Shown one piece after another: positions 52,084 to 60,936 of a DNA stretch of 64,000 nucleotides. The stretch covers positions 201,297 through 265,296 of the forward strand of contig NZ_LMMO01000003.1 of assembly GCF_001422285.1 (NCBI RefSeq). The letters run 5' to 3'. Within the stretch, counting starts at the first letter, position 1. Each line of letters begins with the position of its first letter. The position numbers and the translations under genes were made by a program. The notes below the pieces were generated by a model, which was not told the origin of the DNA, ran no database searches, and was given only the letters and a program-made list of their open reading frames with translations. This stretch comes from Frigoribacterium sp. Leaf263 (lineage in GTDB: Bacteria; Actinomycetota; Actinomycetes; Actinomycetales; Microbacteriaceae).

Positions 52084-54627
52084 TCAGCGCGGCTTGATGA
52101 CGCGGCGCTTCACCCGCGACCACACGGCGTCCACCCCGCCGTGGCGGAGGTAGAACGCGGCGCGCTCGATGTCGTGAGCGAGCCCGTGGCGACGCGGGGG
52201 CCGGCGCGTGATGAGGCTCGCGGCGGAGGTGCGCGGGGCCGGGGCCACGGCCGAGACGACGTGCATCTTGTCGGCCGCCTTGACGGGGTTGCGGCAGAAC
52301 TCGACCAGGGGCGCGAGGGCGTTCTCCCAGACGAACTGCGATCTCACGGCCTCGACGTTCGCGCGCGCGGACGCTGCGGCGGCGTCGTCGTAGAGGACGC
52401 TCTCGAGCGCGGCCGACAGGGCATCCACGTCGAGCTCGGGCACCGCGACCCCGAGTTCGGACGACGCGACGAGGTCGCCGAAGCTGTCGCCCTCGGTGCT
52501 GACGATGGGCAGACCCGTCCACAGGTAGTCGAGGATGCGCGTGCGGAACGAGAAGGTCGTCTCGACGTGGGTGAAGTGGGTCGAGACCCCGGCGTCCGCC
52601 TCGAGGAGGTAGTTCTGGCGATCGTCGTAGTCGACCCACGAGTCGTTGAGGAAGACGTTCTTGTCGAGCACACCCAGCTCACGGGCGAGCTCGCGGGTCT
52701 CGCGGACGATGGCCATCTCGGGCACGTCGGGGTTCGGGTGCTTCGTGCCCATGAAGAAGAGCCGGACGTCGTCATGGCGGGTGGCCAGATCGGCGATGGC
52801 CCGGACGAGCGTCTTCGGGTCGAACCAGTTGTAGAGCCCGCCGGCCCAGACGACGATCTTGTCGTTCTCGCCGATGCCGGGCACGACGCCGCGGAGGGCC
52901 TTGCGGGTGTGGACCGCCGGTGTGCTCGGAAGCCCGAACGGCGCGATGGCGAGCAGCGAGTCGAGCGACTCGTCGCGGCTGTAGTTCCAAGCGTTGATGC
53001 GGCCCATGGCGGCCATCTGACCGAGCCAGAACATCCGCTGACGCTCGGAGGCGCAGAGGAAGAAGTCGCCGAGCCCGATCTGCTTGTTCAGCGAGTCGGC
53101 TGCGCCGAGGATCTGGTCGTCCCAGTCGTCGAGGGCCTTCTCGCGGCCCTGCTCGAGCTGCTCGAGGTGCATGGGGTCGTAGATGTCGACGACGAGCACC
53201 TTCGACGTGCTCTCGAGCACCTCGAACTGCTGCAGGGCGTAGCCCTGGACGATGATGACGTCGGCCCACGCCTCGTGCTTGGTCATCGGCGCGGGGAAGT
53301 GCGGCGAGACGACGTGGATGTCGAAGGGGGCGTCGAGGGGCTCGGCCGTGGTGAGGCTGATGACCCGCACGTCGTGCTCGGCGCTCAGCAGCGTCGCGAT
53401 GTTCCACACCCGGATCGCGGGCCCGGCCATCTTCTTGCCGAACGAGTCGCCCGTGATGATGAGGATGCGCCGACGGGCGCCCGTCGCCCGGGGCTCGCCC
53501 GCGGACCCGGCACCCGGGGCGAACGCGCCGGCGAGGATGTCGAACGAGTTCACGACGGCGTCGTAGCCGTCGAGGTAACGGGGCATGTCGGCGAGCGGGG
53601 TGTCGGTCGTGCCGAACAGGGGCGCCAGCTCGCGGTCGCTGCGGGTGCGCTGCGACTGCAGTTCGCGCCGGGTCGCGGTGAGCGACGGGAGGTCGTCGAC
53701 GAAGGCGTCGAGGGCGAAGAAGCCGGCGGCGCTCGTCTTGGGCATCGCGAGATCGGGCTGCGAATCGTCTCCGGGCACGCGCAGATCGAGCACGCCCGAG
53801 TCGACCCCGCCCCGCGCGAGCGACCGGCGCGCGATGAGGGCCATGGCCCCGGGCAGGACGGTGGCGAGGGTCTCGTCGTCGAGGTTCTTGTAGATCGTGT
53901 AGAGCGCGTTGCGCTCGAGGAGGTAGAGCTCTCGGAAGTCCCCGTAGGACTTCATCGAGGCGTGGTGCTTGTGGTACGCGAGGCTCTTCGGCTGGTATCG
54001 GACGCGCCAGCCGAGGAGGTTGAGACGCCAGCCCAGGTCGACGTCGTCGTAGAACATGAACAGCCGCTCGTCGAAGCCGCCCACCTGCTCGAAGACCTCG
54101 GCGCGGACGAACAGGGCCGCCCCGGTGCCGAAGAGGATGTCGCGGGCCTCGTCGTGGGTGCCGTCGTCGGCCTCGAGGTAGTGGGGCTTGTGGCCCATGC
54201 CGAACCACGCGACGGCGGAGTCGACGAAGTCGATCTTCTCGCCCTCCCAGTCGAGCACCTTCGAGGCGACGGCCGCGATGTCGCGCCCCTGGTGGAACGT
54301 GCCGACGGCCTCGCGGACCCACGAACGATGCGGCCGCGCGTCGTTGTTCAGGAAGGCGACGAACTCGCCGCTCGACTTCGCGACCCCGAGGTTGCTGCCT
54401 CCGGTGAAGCCGAGGTTCCTCTTCGACTTCACGAGCAGGACGTCGCCGTGAGCCTCGCGGATGCGGCGGGCGCTGTCGTCTCCCGATCCGTTCTCGACCA
54501 CCACGATCTCGAGCAGCTCGGCGGGCCAGTCGACGGCCTTCAGCTCGGTGATGCAGGTGATGGTGTCGTCGGCACCACGGAAGTTGACGAGGACGACGGA
54601 GACGACTCCGGGGCGGCGTTCAGTCAC
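52084..54627 (-). CDS. bifunctional GT2-GT4 glycosyltransferase
   Basis: An 847-aa two-headed enzyme. N-terminal GT2 (about 8-290): SVVLVNFRGADDTITCI, VVENGSGDDS, NLGFTGGSNLGVA, AFLNNDARPH, GTGAALFVRAEVFEQVGGFDERLFMFYDDVDLGWRL. A helical linker follows. The C-terminal GT4 (about 425-790) has GDSFGKKMAGPAIRVW, VDIYDPMHLEQ, ASERQRMFWLG, VVWAGGLYNWFDPKTLV and ILDYLWTGLPIVSTEGDSFGDLV. GTG 54627 has AAAGGC 7 nt upstream. It may add two successive sugars of one repeat unit; donors unknown. Confidence 0.88.
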   Translation of the reverse strand: MTERRPGVVSVVLVNFRGADDTITCITELKAVDWPAELLEIVVVENGSGDDSARRIREAHGDVLLVKSKRNLGFTGGSNLGVAKSSGEFVAFLNNDARPHRSWVREAVGTFHQGRDIAAVASKVLDWEGEKIDFVDSAVAWFGMGHKPHYLEADDGTHDEARDILFGTGAALFVRAEVFEQVGGFDERLFMFYDDVDLGWRLNLLGWRVRYQPKSLAYHKHHASMKSYGDFRELYLLERNALYTIYKNLDDETLATVLPGAMALIARRSLARGGVDSGVLDLRVPGDDSQPDLAMPKTSAAGFFALDAFVDDLPSLTATRRELQSQRTRSDRELAPLFGTTDTPLADMPRYLDGYDAVVNSFDILAGAFAPGAGSAGEPRATGARRRILIITGDSFGKKMAGPAIRVWNIATLLSAEHDVRVISLTTAEPLDAPFDIHVVSPHFPAPMTKHEAWADVIIVQGYALQQFEVLESTSKVLVVDIYDPMHLEQLEQGREKALDDWDDQILGAADSLNKQIGLGDFFLCASERQRMFWLGQMAAMGRINAWNYSRDESLDSLLAIAPFGLPSTPAVHTRKALRGVVPGIGENDKIVVWAGGLYNWFDPKTLVRAIADLATRHDDVRLFFMGTKHPNPDVPEMAIVRETRELARELGVLDKNVFLNDSWVDYDDRQNYLLEADAGVSTHFTHVETTFSFRTRILDYLWTGLPIVSTEGDSFGDLVASSELGVAVPELDVDALSAALESVLYDDAAAASARANVEAVRSQFVWENALAPLVEFCRNPVKAADKMHVVSAVAPAPRTSAASLITRRPPRRHGLAHDIERAAFYLRHGGVDAVWSRVKRRVIKPR

Positions 54628-54799
54628 GGACTGCCTTTCAGGCGAGAGCTTTCTGGCGAGAGCGGGAAGGCCCGAGTCTAGCAACGGGGCCGTTCGCGCC
54701 CGGGGGAGTGCGCGGGGCGTCGCCGGCCGAGCTGGGCGTCCGGCGGGGCGCCGGGCGTTAGTCTCGTGCTCGACCCTTCCCGAACCACCGAGGACGACC

Positions 54800-55564
54800 G
54801 TGATCGAACCAGTGAATGCGGCCTGTCTGGCCATCGTGCCCACATACGACGAGGCCGAGAACATCCGCCCCATCGTGGCGCGCATCCTCGAGGCCGTGCC
54901 GACCGCGCACGTGCTCGTCATGGACGACGCCAGTCCCGACGGCACCGGGCGCATCGCCGACGAGATCGCCGCGACCGACGACCGGGTCTCGGTCGTGCAC
55001 CGCACGGCCAAGGAGGGCCTCGGGGCCGCCTACGTCGCCGGGTTCCGCTGGGGACTCGACCGCGGCTACCGGGTGCTCGTCGAGATCGACGCCGACGGCA
55101 GTCACCCCGCCGACCGTCTCCCGGTCATGCTCGAGGCCCTCGACGGCCCGGAGCGTCCCGGGCTCGTCATCGGATCGCGCTGGGTCCGCGGCGGCTCGGT
55201 GGTCGACTGGCCCCGTCGACGGCTGTTCCTCAGTCGCGCCGGCAACCTCTACTCGAGACTCGCCCTGCGCATCCCCGTCCGCGATGCGACGGCCGGCTTC
55301 CGGGTCTACCGAGCCGACGTCCTGGCGGCCATGCCGCTCGAGCGGGTCGCGTCCCGCGGCTACTTCTTCCAGGTCGACATGACGCTCCGCACCCTCGACG
55401 CCGGGCACACCGTCGTCGAGGTCCCGATCGAGTTCCGCGAACGCGAGGCCGGCGTCTCGAAGATGAGCGGGTCGATCGTGCAGGAGGCCATGCTCAACGT
55501 CACGATCTGGGGTCTCCAGCGCGCCTGGCGCCGACTGCGCGGACTGCCGCTGCGCGACGAGTAG
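54800..55564 (+). CDS. polyprenol-phosphate mannosyltransferase (Dpm/Ppm1-like)
   Basis: GT2 enzyme (254 aa) making polyprenyl-phospho-mannose (or a related sugar) for extracytosolic glycosylation. Motifs: IVPTYDEAENIRPIV, MDDASPDGTG, EGLGAAYVAGFRWGL, EIDADGSHPADRLP (metal site), SRWVRGGSVVDWP, DATAGFRVYRADVL and FREREAGVSKMS. No C-terminal membrane helices, as in the catalytic half of actinobacterial Ppm1. GTG 54800 has GAGGA 6 nt upstream; TAGTCT (54759-54764) is a likely -10. Confidence 0.9.
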   Translation: MIEPVNAACLAIVPTYDEAENIRPIVARILEAVPTAHVLVMDDASPDGTGRIADEIAATDDRVSVVHRTAKEGLGAAYVAGFRWGLDRGYRVLVEIDADGSHPADRLPVMLEALDGPERPGLVIGSRWVRGGSVVDWPRRRLFLSRAGNLYSRLALRIPVRDATAGFRVYRADVLAAMPLERVASRGYFFQVDMTLRTLDAGHTVVEVPIEFREREAGVSKMSGSIVQEAMLNVTIWGLQRAWRRLRGLPLRDE

Positions 55565-55604
55565 GCGGTCGGTCCCGGCACCGGATCCGCCCGCCGCGCC
55601 GCGG

Positions 55605-56897
55605 TCAGCTCGGCAGCCGGGAGCGCCAGGAGCGCTTGCGCGCCGCCACGGTCGCGACCGTCACGAAGAGCATGAGGGAACCCTCGAAGAGGACGTAGCT
55701 CTCGGCGAGGGCCGTCACCCCGATGAGCACGAGGACGAGGGCGGGCCAGACGTAGGCGACGATCGGATGCCCGGAGGCGGTCGTCCAGCTGCGGACGAAG
55801 GCGAGCGTCCCGGCCACGACCAGCAGCAGGACGCCTGCCAGCCCGAGTTGCAGCCCCATGTCGTAGAAGGCGTTGAGGCCGGTGGCGTAGGGCCTCCCGC
55901 TCGGCGAGATGACGGTCGAGAACGGGAAGATCTCGCCGGGCCACTGGCCGACGAAGCCCCATCCGGTCACGTCGTGGACGGCAGTCAGATCGCGGATCCG
56001 AGACCAGAGCGCCGTGCGGGTCGAGAGATCCGCGGTGGCGTCCACCGAGTCGAGGAGGCGCGCGCGGGCCGCGTAGGCGATCGTCCCGCCGATCACGACG
56101 AGCGTCCCGAGGATGCCCTGGAGCAGGGGGCGTCGACGCTCGGGAGCCCGTCGGAGCGCGTTGAGCGCGACCCCGGCGACCACGAGGGCGAGCACCGCCA
56201 CGGCGGTCACGGGTGATCGCGCCAACAGCAGCGTGGCGACGGCGACCAGCCCCGAGGCGACGGCCTGGGGTCGGGGGACCGAGCGGGTGAGGAACTCGAC
56301 GGCGAACGTGATGAGGGCGAGCGCGGCCAGGTAGCCGATGTAGTTGCGCGTCCCGGCGATGCCCTGGATGGGCCCGCCGTAGCCGAGGTTCCCCTGGATG
56401 CCGAGGAAGGGGATCGGCTGGTCGATCAGCAGCCCGCTGAACACCTCGAGGGCGAGCGAGGTCACGAGCACGATGCGGAGCGCATCGCCCACGGCGCGCA
56501 CCACCTGGACGAGATCGCGCCCGAGTGCGAGGTAGAGACCGAGGGCGCCGAACGCGGCCGCGTACGCCGCGCCTCCTGCGGTCACCCAGGTGTACTCGCT
56601 CCAGAACACGCTGAGACCCATGAATCCGAACAGGGCGATCAGCGAGACGGGCAGGAGGCCGCGCCACTCGACGTGATGGCGCTGCCCGAAGAGCGAGACG
56701 CCGGCCAGCGCGACGAGGGCCGCCAGGATGGCCACGGAACCGGGCCAGCCCATGAGCGAGCGCACCGACTCGGTGGTGAAGCCGTAGAGCACGATCGCGA
56801 CCGCGAGGGCCTGGCTGAAGTGGCCCCCCGCCGAGAATCCGACCCACGCCGACACGTAGCGGCGGATCGGGTCGCGCTCGTCTCGGGTCGGCCTCAC
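55605..56897 (-). CDS. O-antigen ligase/polymerase-like membrane protein 1
   Basis: Polytopic protein (430 aa) with about eleven hydrophobic helices and a periplasmic-side loop before the last ones. The loop contains STRTALWSRIRDLTAVHDVTGWGFVGQWPG, the pattern of Wzy_C/WaaL proteins (R-x3-W ... G-x-G-F). These join or polymerise lipid-linked glycans outside the membrane. GTG 56897 has CATGAT 6 nt upstream. The related gene at 56935 lies just upstream on the same strand. Confidence 0.83.
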   Translation of the reverse strand: MRPTRDERDPIRRYVSAWVGFSAGGHFSQALAVAIVLYGFTTESVRSLMGWPGSVAILAALVALAGVSLFGQRHHVEWRGLLPVSLIALFGFMGLSVFWSEYTWVTAGGAAYAAAFGALGLYLALGRDLVQVVRAVGDALRIVLVTSLALEVFSGLLIDQPIPFLGIQGNLGYGGPIQGIAGTRNYIGYLAALALITFAVEFLTRSVPRPQAVASGLVAVATLLLARSPVTAVAVLALVVAGVALNALRRAPERRRPLLQGILGTLVVIGGTIAYAARARLLDSVDATADLSTRTALWSRIRDLTAVHDVTGWGFVGQWPGEIFPFSTVISPSGRPYATGLNAFYDMGLQLGLAGVLLLVVAGTLAFVRSWTTASGHPIVAYVWPALVLVLIGVTALAESYVLFEGSLMLFVTVATVAARKRSWRSRLPS

Positions 56898-56903
56898 CGC
56901 ACC

Positions 56904-56909
56904 ATCATG
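56904..56909 (-). promoter_or_regulatory. -10-like box (CATGAT) for ligase 1
   Basis: CATGAT on the minus strand, 6 nt before GTG 56897; weaker than consensus at the first base. Confidence 0.3.
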
Positions 56910-56934
56910 GCAGCACGGCCGTCGGCCCAGCGGG

Positions 56935-58287
56935 TCATGGCCGCAGAGCGCTCGTGGGCTCGGCGACCCGGTCGTGGTCGCTCCAGCCGTGGGCGTCGCG
57001 TCGGGTCACGACGACGACCACGACGAGCAGCGCCCACCCCCATTCGACGATGAGGCGAGACTCCGCGACGCCGTGCACGAGCAGCGCCACGACGAGCAGC
57101 AGCGGCAGCAGGTCGAGCGTCGCCCAGGGAGCCTCGCGTCCGACGCCGAGCATCCGCCGGTCGGTCGCCCACCACCAGGAACGCGCCAGGACGCCGAGGC
57201 AGACGAGGGCGAAGAGGGCGAGCCCGATCCAGCCGAGCTGGAACCACACGTCGAGGTACGCGTCGTGCGCCTGCAGGTAGACGACGCCGTTGCGCTCGGC
57301 GAGATCCGTGAAGGGCGCGGCCCAGGGGATCCAGTAGCTGACCCAGCCCCAGCCGACGACCGGGTGCTGCACGCCGAGATCGACGACGGACGCCCAGATG
57401 TCGGTGCGGCCCGTGAGATCGCTGCTGCGCCCGAGCAGCCCCAGGAGCGGGGTCCGGGCGAGGACGACGGCGACCGCGGCGACGACCACGACGAGGAGCG
57501 TCGCGAGATGGAGACGAGGACGCCGAGGAGGCGCGGTGCGGCGCACCAGCACCACCAGCGCGAGCACGACCGCGACGGCCAGGGCGCTCGCCGCGGTCGT
57601 CGCCGAGCGGGTCAGCAGCAGCGCGGCGATCGCGAGGCCGACTCCGATGGTGCCGATGCGCGAGCTGATGGTGCCGGCCGACCACTGGGCAGCGGTGACG
57701 ATCAGGGCCAGGAGGGCGAGGACGCCGAGGATGTTGCTGTTGCCCTGCAGGCCCTGGATGCGGCCCCCCTCGACGAGGACGTCGCGCGACCAGTAGAAGG
57801 CGTCGGGGACTCCGCCGGAGCAGTCGAGGTAGACGGGGCAGACGGGGCGCCGGACGAACACCGCGACGACGAGCTCGAACAGGAGCGAGAGCCCGACGTG
57901 GAGGCGGAGCGCCCGTCCGAGGGCGGTGACGATGAGGGGCCACGGCAGCGACCAGGCGACCGCCAGCGCGCCGAGCGTGGTCGCCAGGGTCGCCCCGATG
58001 CCGACGGCCGAGGCGGCGGCGTACTGCGACCAGGTGATCGAGACGACGGCCCAGAGGACGAACAGCGCGAGGAGGCGGGGGAGCCGACGGTGATCGGGGC
58101 GGTTGCGCGCCACGACGACCGCGGAGGCGACGACCATCACCGCGCAGGCGAGCCCCCAGCCCCAGAACGTGGTGCCGTTGCGGAGGACGTCGCCGCCGAA
58201 GAGGACCAGGAACGCCAGGGTGGCGAAGGTCGTGCCCTGACGGCGCGGTGCGAGGGCCGCGGGCGCGGTGGCGGTCGTCGTCGTCAT
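56935..58287 (-). CDS. O-antigen ligase/polymerase-like membrane protein 2
   Basis: A 450-aa polytopic protein with about eleven to twelve helices. The Wzy_C-type loop reads LTGRTDIWASVVDLGVQHPVVGWGWVSYW, followed by AHDAYLDVWFQLGWIGLALF with the conserved H-x3-L-type motif. GTG 58293 was rejected in favour of ATG 58287, which has TAGCCT 7 nt upstream. Together with ligase 1 it forms a tandem pair of unequal paralogues. Confidence 0.83.
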   Translation of the reverse strand: MTTTTATAPAALAPRRQGTTFATLAFLVLFGGDVLRNGTTFWGWGLACAVMVVASAVVVARNRPDHRRLPRLLALFVLWAVVSITWSQYAAASAVGIGATLATTLGALAVAWSLPWPLIVTALGRALRLHVGLSLLFELVVAVFVRRPVCPVYLDCSGGVPDAFYWSRDVLVEGGRIQGLQGNSNILGVLALLALIVTAAQWSAGTISSRIGTIGVGLAIAALLLTRSATTAASALAVAVVLALVVLVRRTAPPRRPRLHLATLLVVVVAAVAVVLARTPLLGLLGRSSDLTGRTDIWASVVDLGVQHPVVGWGWVSYWIPWAAPFTDLAERNGVVYLQAHDAYLDVWFQLGWIGLALFALVCLGVLARSWWWATDRRMLGVGREAPWATLDLLPLLLVVALLVHGVAESRLIVEWGWALLVVVVVVTRRDAHGWSDHDRVAEPTSALRP

Positions 58288-58294
58288 GGGCACC

Positions 58295-58300
58295 AGGCTA
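58295..58300 (-). promoter_or_regulatory. -10 box (TAGCCT) for ligase 2
   Basis: TAGCCT on the minus strand ends 7 nt before ATG 58287; this decides the start codon. Confidence 0.5.
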
Positions 58301-58354
58301 GACGACCGGCCACCCCGGTCGGAGCGGCCCGTCGCCCGGCCCGGGAGGGTCCGC

Positions 58355-59551
58355 TCAGACGAACGCCGCCTCGCCGGTGATGGCGCGCCCGACGATGAGG
58401 GTGTTCATCTCCCGGGTCCCCTCGTAGCTGTAGAGCGCCTCGGCGTCGGCGAAGAAGCGGGCGACGTCGTACTCGAGCACGATTCCGTTGCCGCCGAGCA
58501 CCTCGCGTGCGTAGCCGACGGTCTCGCGCATCCGGGCCGTCGTGAACGCCTTCGCCAGCGACGAGTGCTCGTCTCGCTGCGTGCCCTCGTCGAGCATCTG
58601 CGAGCAGCGCATGACCATCGCGATCGACGCCGTGATGTTGCCGATCGACTTCACCAGGAGGTCCTGGACGAGCTGGTGCTTCGCGATCGGCTTGCCGAAC
58701 TGGACGCGCTCGTTCGCGTAGGCCAGGGCCGCCTCGTAGGCGCCGATCGAGTTGCCCACGGCGGCCCAGGCGACCTCCGCCCGGGTCAGCCGGAGCACGG
58801 CCGCCGTGTCGCGGAACGACGTCGCGTGCTGCAGGCGCAGCCGATCGGGGACGCGGACGTCCGTCAGGGTGATGTCGGCGTTCTGGACGATGCGCAGACT
58901 CTGCTTGTCTTCGATCTTGGTCGCCGTGTAGCCCGGGGTGGAGGTGGGCACGATGAAGCCCTTGACCTGTCCGTCCTCGGCGCTCTTGGCCCAGATGACG
59001 GTGATGTCGCTGAACGTGGCGTTGCCGATCCAGCGCTTGGACCCGTTGAGCACCCAGTCGTCGCCGTCGCGGGTCGCGACGGTCCGAAGGCCCTGCGCCG
59101 AGTCGCTGCCCGAGAGGGGCTCGGTGAGTCCGAACGCCCCGACGATCTCGCCGCTGGCCATCCGGGGGAGCCACTCGGCCCGCTGCTCCGGAGATCCGCC
59201 GACGCCGATCGAGCCCATGGCGAGACCGTTCTGGACGCCCACGAAGGTCGCGACGGAGGCGTCGACCCGGGCCAGCTCGAGGGCGACCCAGCCGCGGAAG
59301 ACCGCGCTGTTCTCGAACGGCCGGGTCTCCTCCCACGGCATCCCGAAGAGCCCGAGACCGGCGAGGCCCTTGACGATCTCGTGGGGGAACGTCGCGTCGG
59401 CCCAGTGGCGGTTGACGACGGGCTTGACCTCGGTCTCGAGGTAGGCGCGCAGGTCGGTCAGGACGCCCTTCTCCCGATCCGATAGCTGGTCCTCGAATCC
59501 GAAGAAGTCGCTGGCCAGCGTGCTGAACGGGGTGAGGGTCGTCGCGGACAT
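58355..59551 (-). CDS. acyl-CoA dehydrogenase (glutaryl-CoA dehydrogenase-like)
   Basis: FAD enzyme (398 aa) oxidising an acyl-CoA in the cytosol. N-terminal helical domain FFGFEDQLSDREKGVLTDLRAYLE; middle strands GAFGLTEPLSGSDSAQGL and WVLNGSKRWIGN; and C-terminal QFGKPIAKHQLVQDLL, then YEGTREMNTLIVGRAITG with E377 as the likely catalytic base, placed as in glutaryl-CoA dehydrogenases. ATG 59551 has GGAG 6 nt upstream. In mycobacteria an acyl-CoA dehydrogenase gene lies next to purE; here it is 40 kb away. Confidence 0.92.
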   Translation of the reverse strand: MSATTLTPFSTLASDFFGFEDQLSDREKGVLTDLRAYLETEVKPVVNRHWADATFPHEIVKGLAGLGLFGMPWEETRPFENSAVFRGWVALELARVDASVATFVGVQNGLAMGSIGVGGSPEQRAEWLPRMASGEIVGAFGLTEPLSGSDSAQGLRTVATRDGDDWVLNGSKRWIGNATFSDITVIWAKSAEDGQVKGFIVPTSTPGYTATKIEDKQSLRIVQNADITLTDVRVPDRLRLQHATSFRDTAAVLRLTRAEVAWAAVGNSIGAYEAALAYANERVQFGKPIAKHQLVQDLLVKSIGNITASIAMVMRCSQMLDEGTQRDEHSSLAKAFTTARMRETVGYAREVLGGNGIVLEYDVARFFADAEALYSYEGTREMNTLIVGRAITGEAAFV

Positions 59552-59641
59552 CCGTGCTCCATTGCTCTGTGTCGGGGTTCCGGGCGGCCGGGCCGCCGGG
59601 CTCGGCGAGCCTAGGCACACCTCCCGTCGTCGGCAACGGCC

Positions 59642-59658
59642 TTGGTAGTTTTGACCAA
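59642..59658. promoter_or_regulatory. palindromic operator candidate
   Basis: TTGGT-N7-ACCAA inverted repeat (arms 59642-59646 and 59654-59658) in the gap between the divergent acyl-CoA dehydrogenase and manA genes. It is one of few AT-rich spots there. A second hairpin (GAGGGGG 59691-59697 with CCCCCTC 59706-59712) lies just before the manA ribosome site. Confidence 0.35.
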
Positions 59659-59729
59659 CGCCTCCCGGCTGGCGCCCCCGCCTCTTTGTAGAGGGGGCCC
59701 AAGCTCCCCCTCCGACAAGCAGGTAAAGC

Positions 59730-60896
59730 ATGTTCCTGGCCATCACCAACACCCCCCGCGACTACGCCTGGGGCTCGACCACCGCCATCTCCACGCTGCT
59801 CGGACGACGGCCCTCGGGTCGCCCCGAGGCGGAGCTCTGGCTGGGGGCGCACCCCGGCTCGCCGAGCGTCGTGGTGAATCCGGCCGTCGTGGACGGCGCC
59901 GACACGCTGGCCGACTGGTTCGCCGCCGAGCCCGATCGCGCTCTCGGACGCGGGCGCTCCGAGCTGCCGTTCCTCCTCAAGGTCCTGGCGGCGGACGCCC
60001 CGCTGTCGATCCAGGCCCACCCGACGCCCGAGCAGGCGCGGGCCGGCTTCGCCGCGGAGAACGAGGCGGGCGTCCCGATCGACTCGCCGACGCGCAACTA
60101 CAAGGACCCGTTCCCGAAGCCCGAGATCATCGTCGCCCTCAGCGAGACCTTCGACGCGCTCTGCGGGTTCCGCACCCTCGACGAGACGCTGACCGACATC
60201 GACCGGCTCGATGGCGGCAGCGGCCGTCTCGCGCCGCTCCGCGTCCTCGTCGAGACGTCCCTCGAGACCACCCTCGCCCGTCTGTTCGACGGCTCCGACG
60301 AGTCGTCGCGCATCGTGGCCGACGTGTCGGAGCTCGCCCGCGGGGTGGAGGGGCCCTCGGCGTCGATCTCCACCGTCGCCGACCTCGCCTCCCGCTACCC
60401 GGGCGACCCCGGAGTGGTCATCTCGCTGCTGCTCAACCACGTGACCCTCCGGCGCGGCGAGGCGCTCTTCCTGCCGGCGGGCAACGTGCACGCCTACCTC
60501 GGCGGCCTCGGCGTCGAGCTGATGGCCCCGTCCGACAACGTCCTGCGCGGAGGGCTGACCCCGAAGCACGTCGACGTGCCGGCCCTCCTCGAGGTCCTGG
60601 AGTTCGCGCCCCTGCCCGTCCCGTACCTCCGGCCGGTCGAGACGGCCCGCGGGGTCGAGCGCTTCGACCCGACGGGCGTGGGCTTCGCCCTCCTCCGGGT
60701 GGACGCCGGAGGCACGGGCGCGGTCGTGCAGATCGGCGGACCGAGCATCATGCTCGTCACCGAGGGCGAGGTGCAGGTCAAGGGTCAGGACGGCGTGATC
60801 CGCCTGGCGACGGGGGAGTCCGCCTTCGTGACGCCCGACGAGGTCCGACTGGCCGTGACGGGCGGGGGCACGCTCTACGTCGCGACCCCCGCCTAG
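59730..60896 (+). CDS. manA: mannose-6-phosphate isomerase, class I
   Basis: Zinc enzyme (388 aa) interconverting fructose-6-phosphate and mannose-6-phosphate, feeding GDP-mannose and polyprenyl-mannose synthesis. Motifs: DYAWGSTTAI, WLGAHPGSPS, LSIQAHPTPEQA (zinc ligands Gln, His), KPEIIVALSETFDALCGFR (Glu) and LPAGNVHAYLGGLGVELMAPSDNVLRGG (His). ATG 59730 has AGG about 8 nt upstream. A 7-bp hairpin lies over the leader. Confidence 0.94.
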   Translation: MFLAITNTPRDYAWGSTTAISTLLGRRPSGRPEAELWLGAHPGSPSVVVNPAVVDGADTLADWFAAEPDRALGRGRSELPFLLKVLAADAPLSIQAHPTPEQARAGFAAENEAGVPIDSPTRNYKDPFPKPEIIVALSETFDALCGFRTLDETLTDIDRLDGGSGRLAPLRVLVETSLETTLARLFDGSDESSRIVADVSELARGVEGPSASISTVADLASRYPGDPGVVISLLLNHVTLRRGEALFLPAGNVHAYLGGLGVELMAPSDNVLRGGLTPKHVDVPALLEVLEFAPLPVPYLRPVETARGVERFDPTGVGFALLRVDAGGTGAVVQIGGPSIMLVTEGEVQVKGQDGVIRLATGESAFVTPDEVRLAVTGGGTLYVATPA

Positions 60897-60924
60897 GGCG
60901 GCGGGCCGGGCGCGGGCGTCTGGC

Positions 60925-60930
60925 TAGAGT
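60925..60930 (+). promoter_or_regulatory. -10 box (TAGAGT) for galE
   Basis: TAGAGT ends 6 nt before ATG 60937, with no ribosome site between; probable leaderless start. Confidence 0.55.
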
Positions 60931-60936
60931 TGCCCC

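Noticed and set aside
58288-58293. GTG 58293 as start of O-antigen ligase-like protein 2
   Set aside because: It would lie almost inside the TAGCCT box; ATG 58287 has the correct 7-nt distance.
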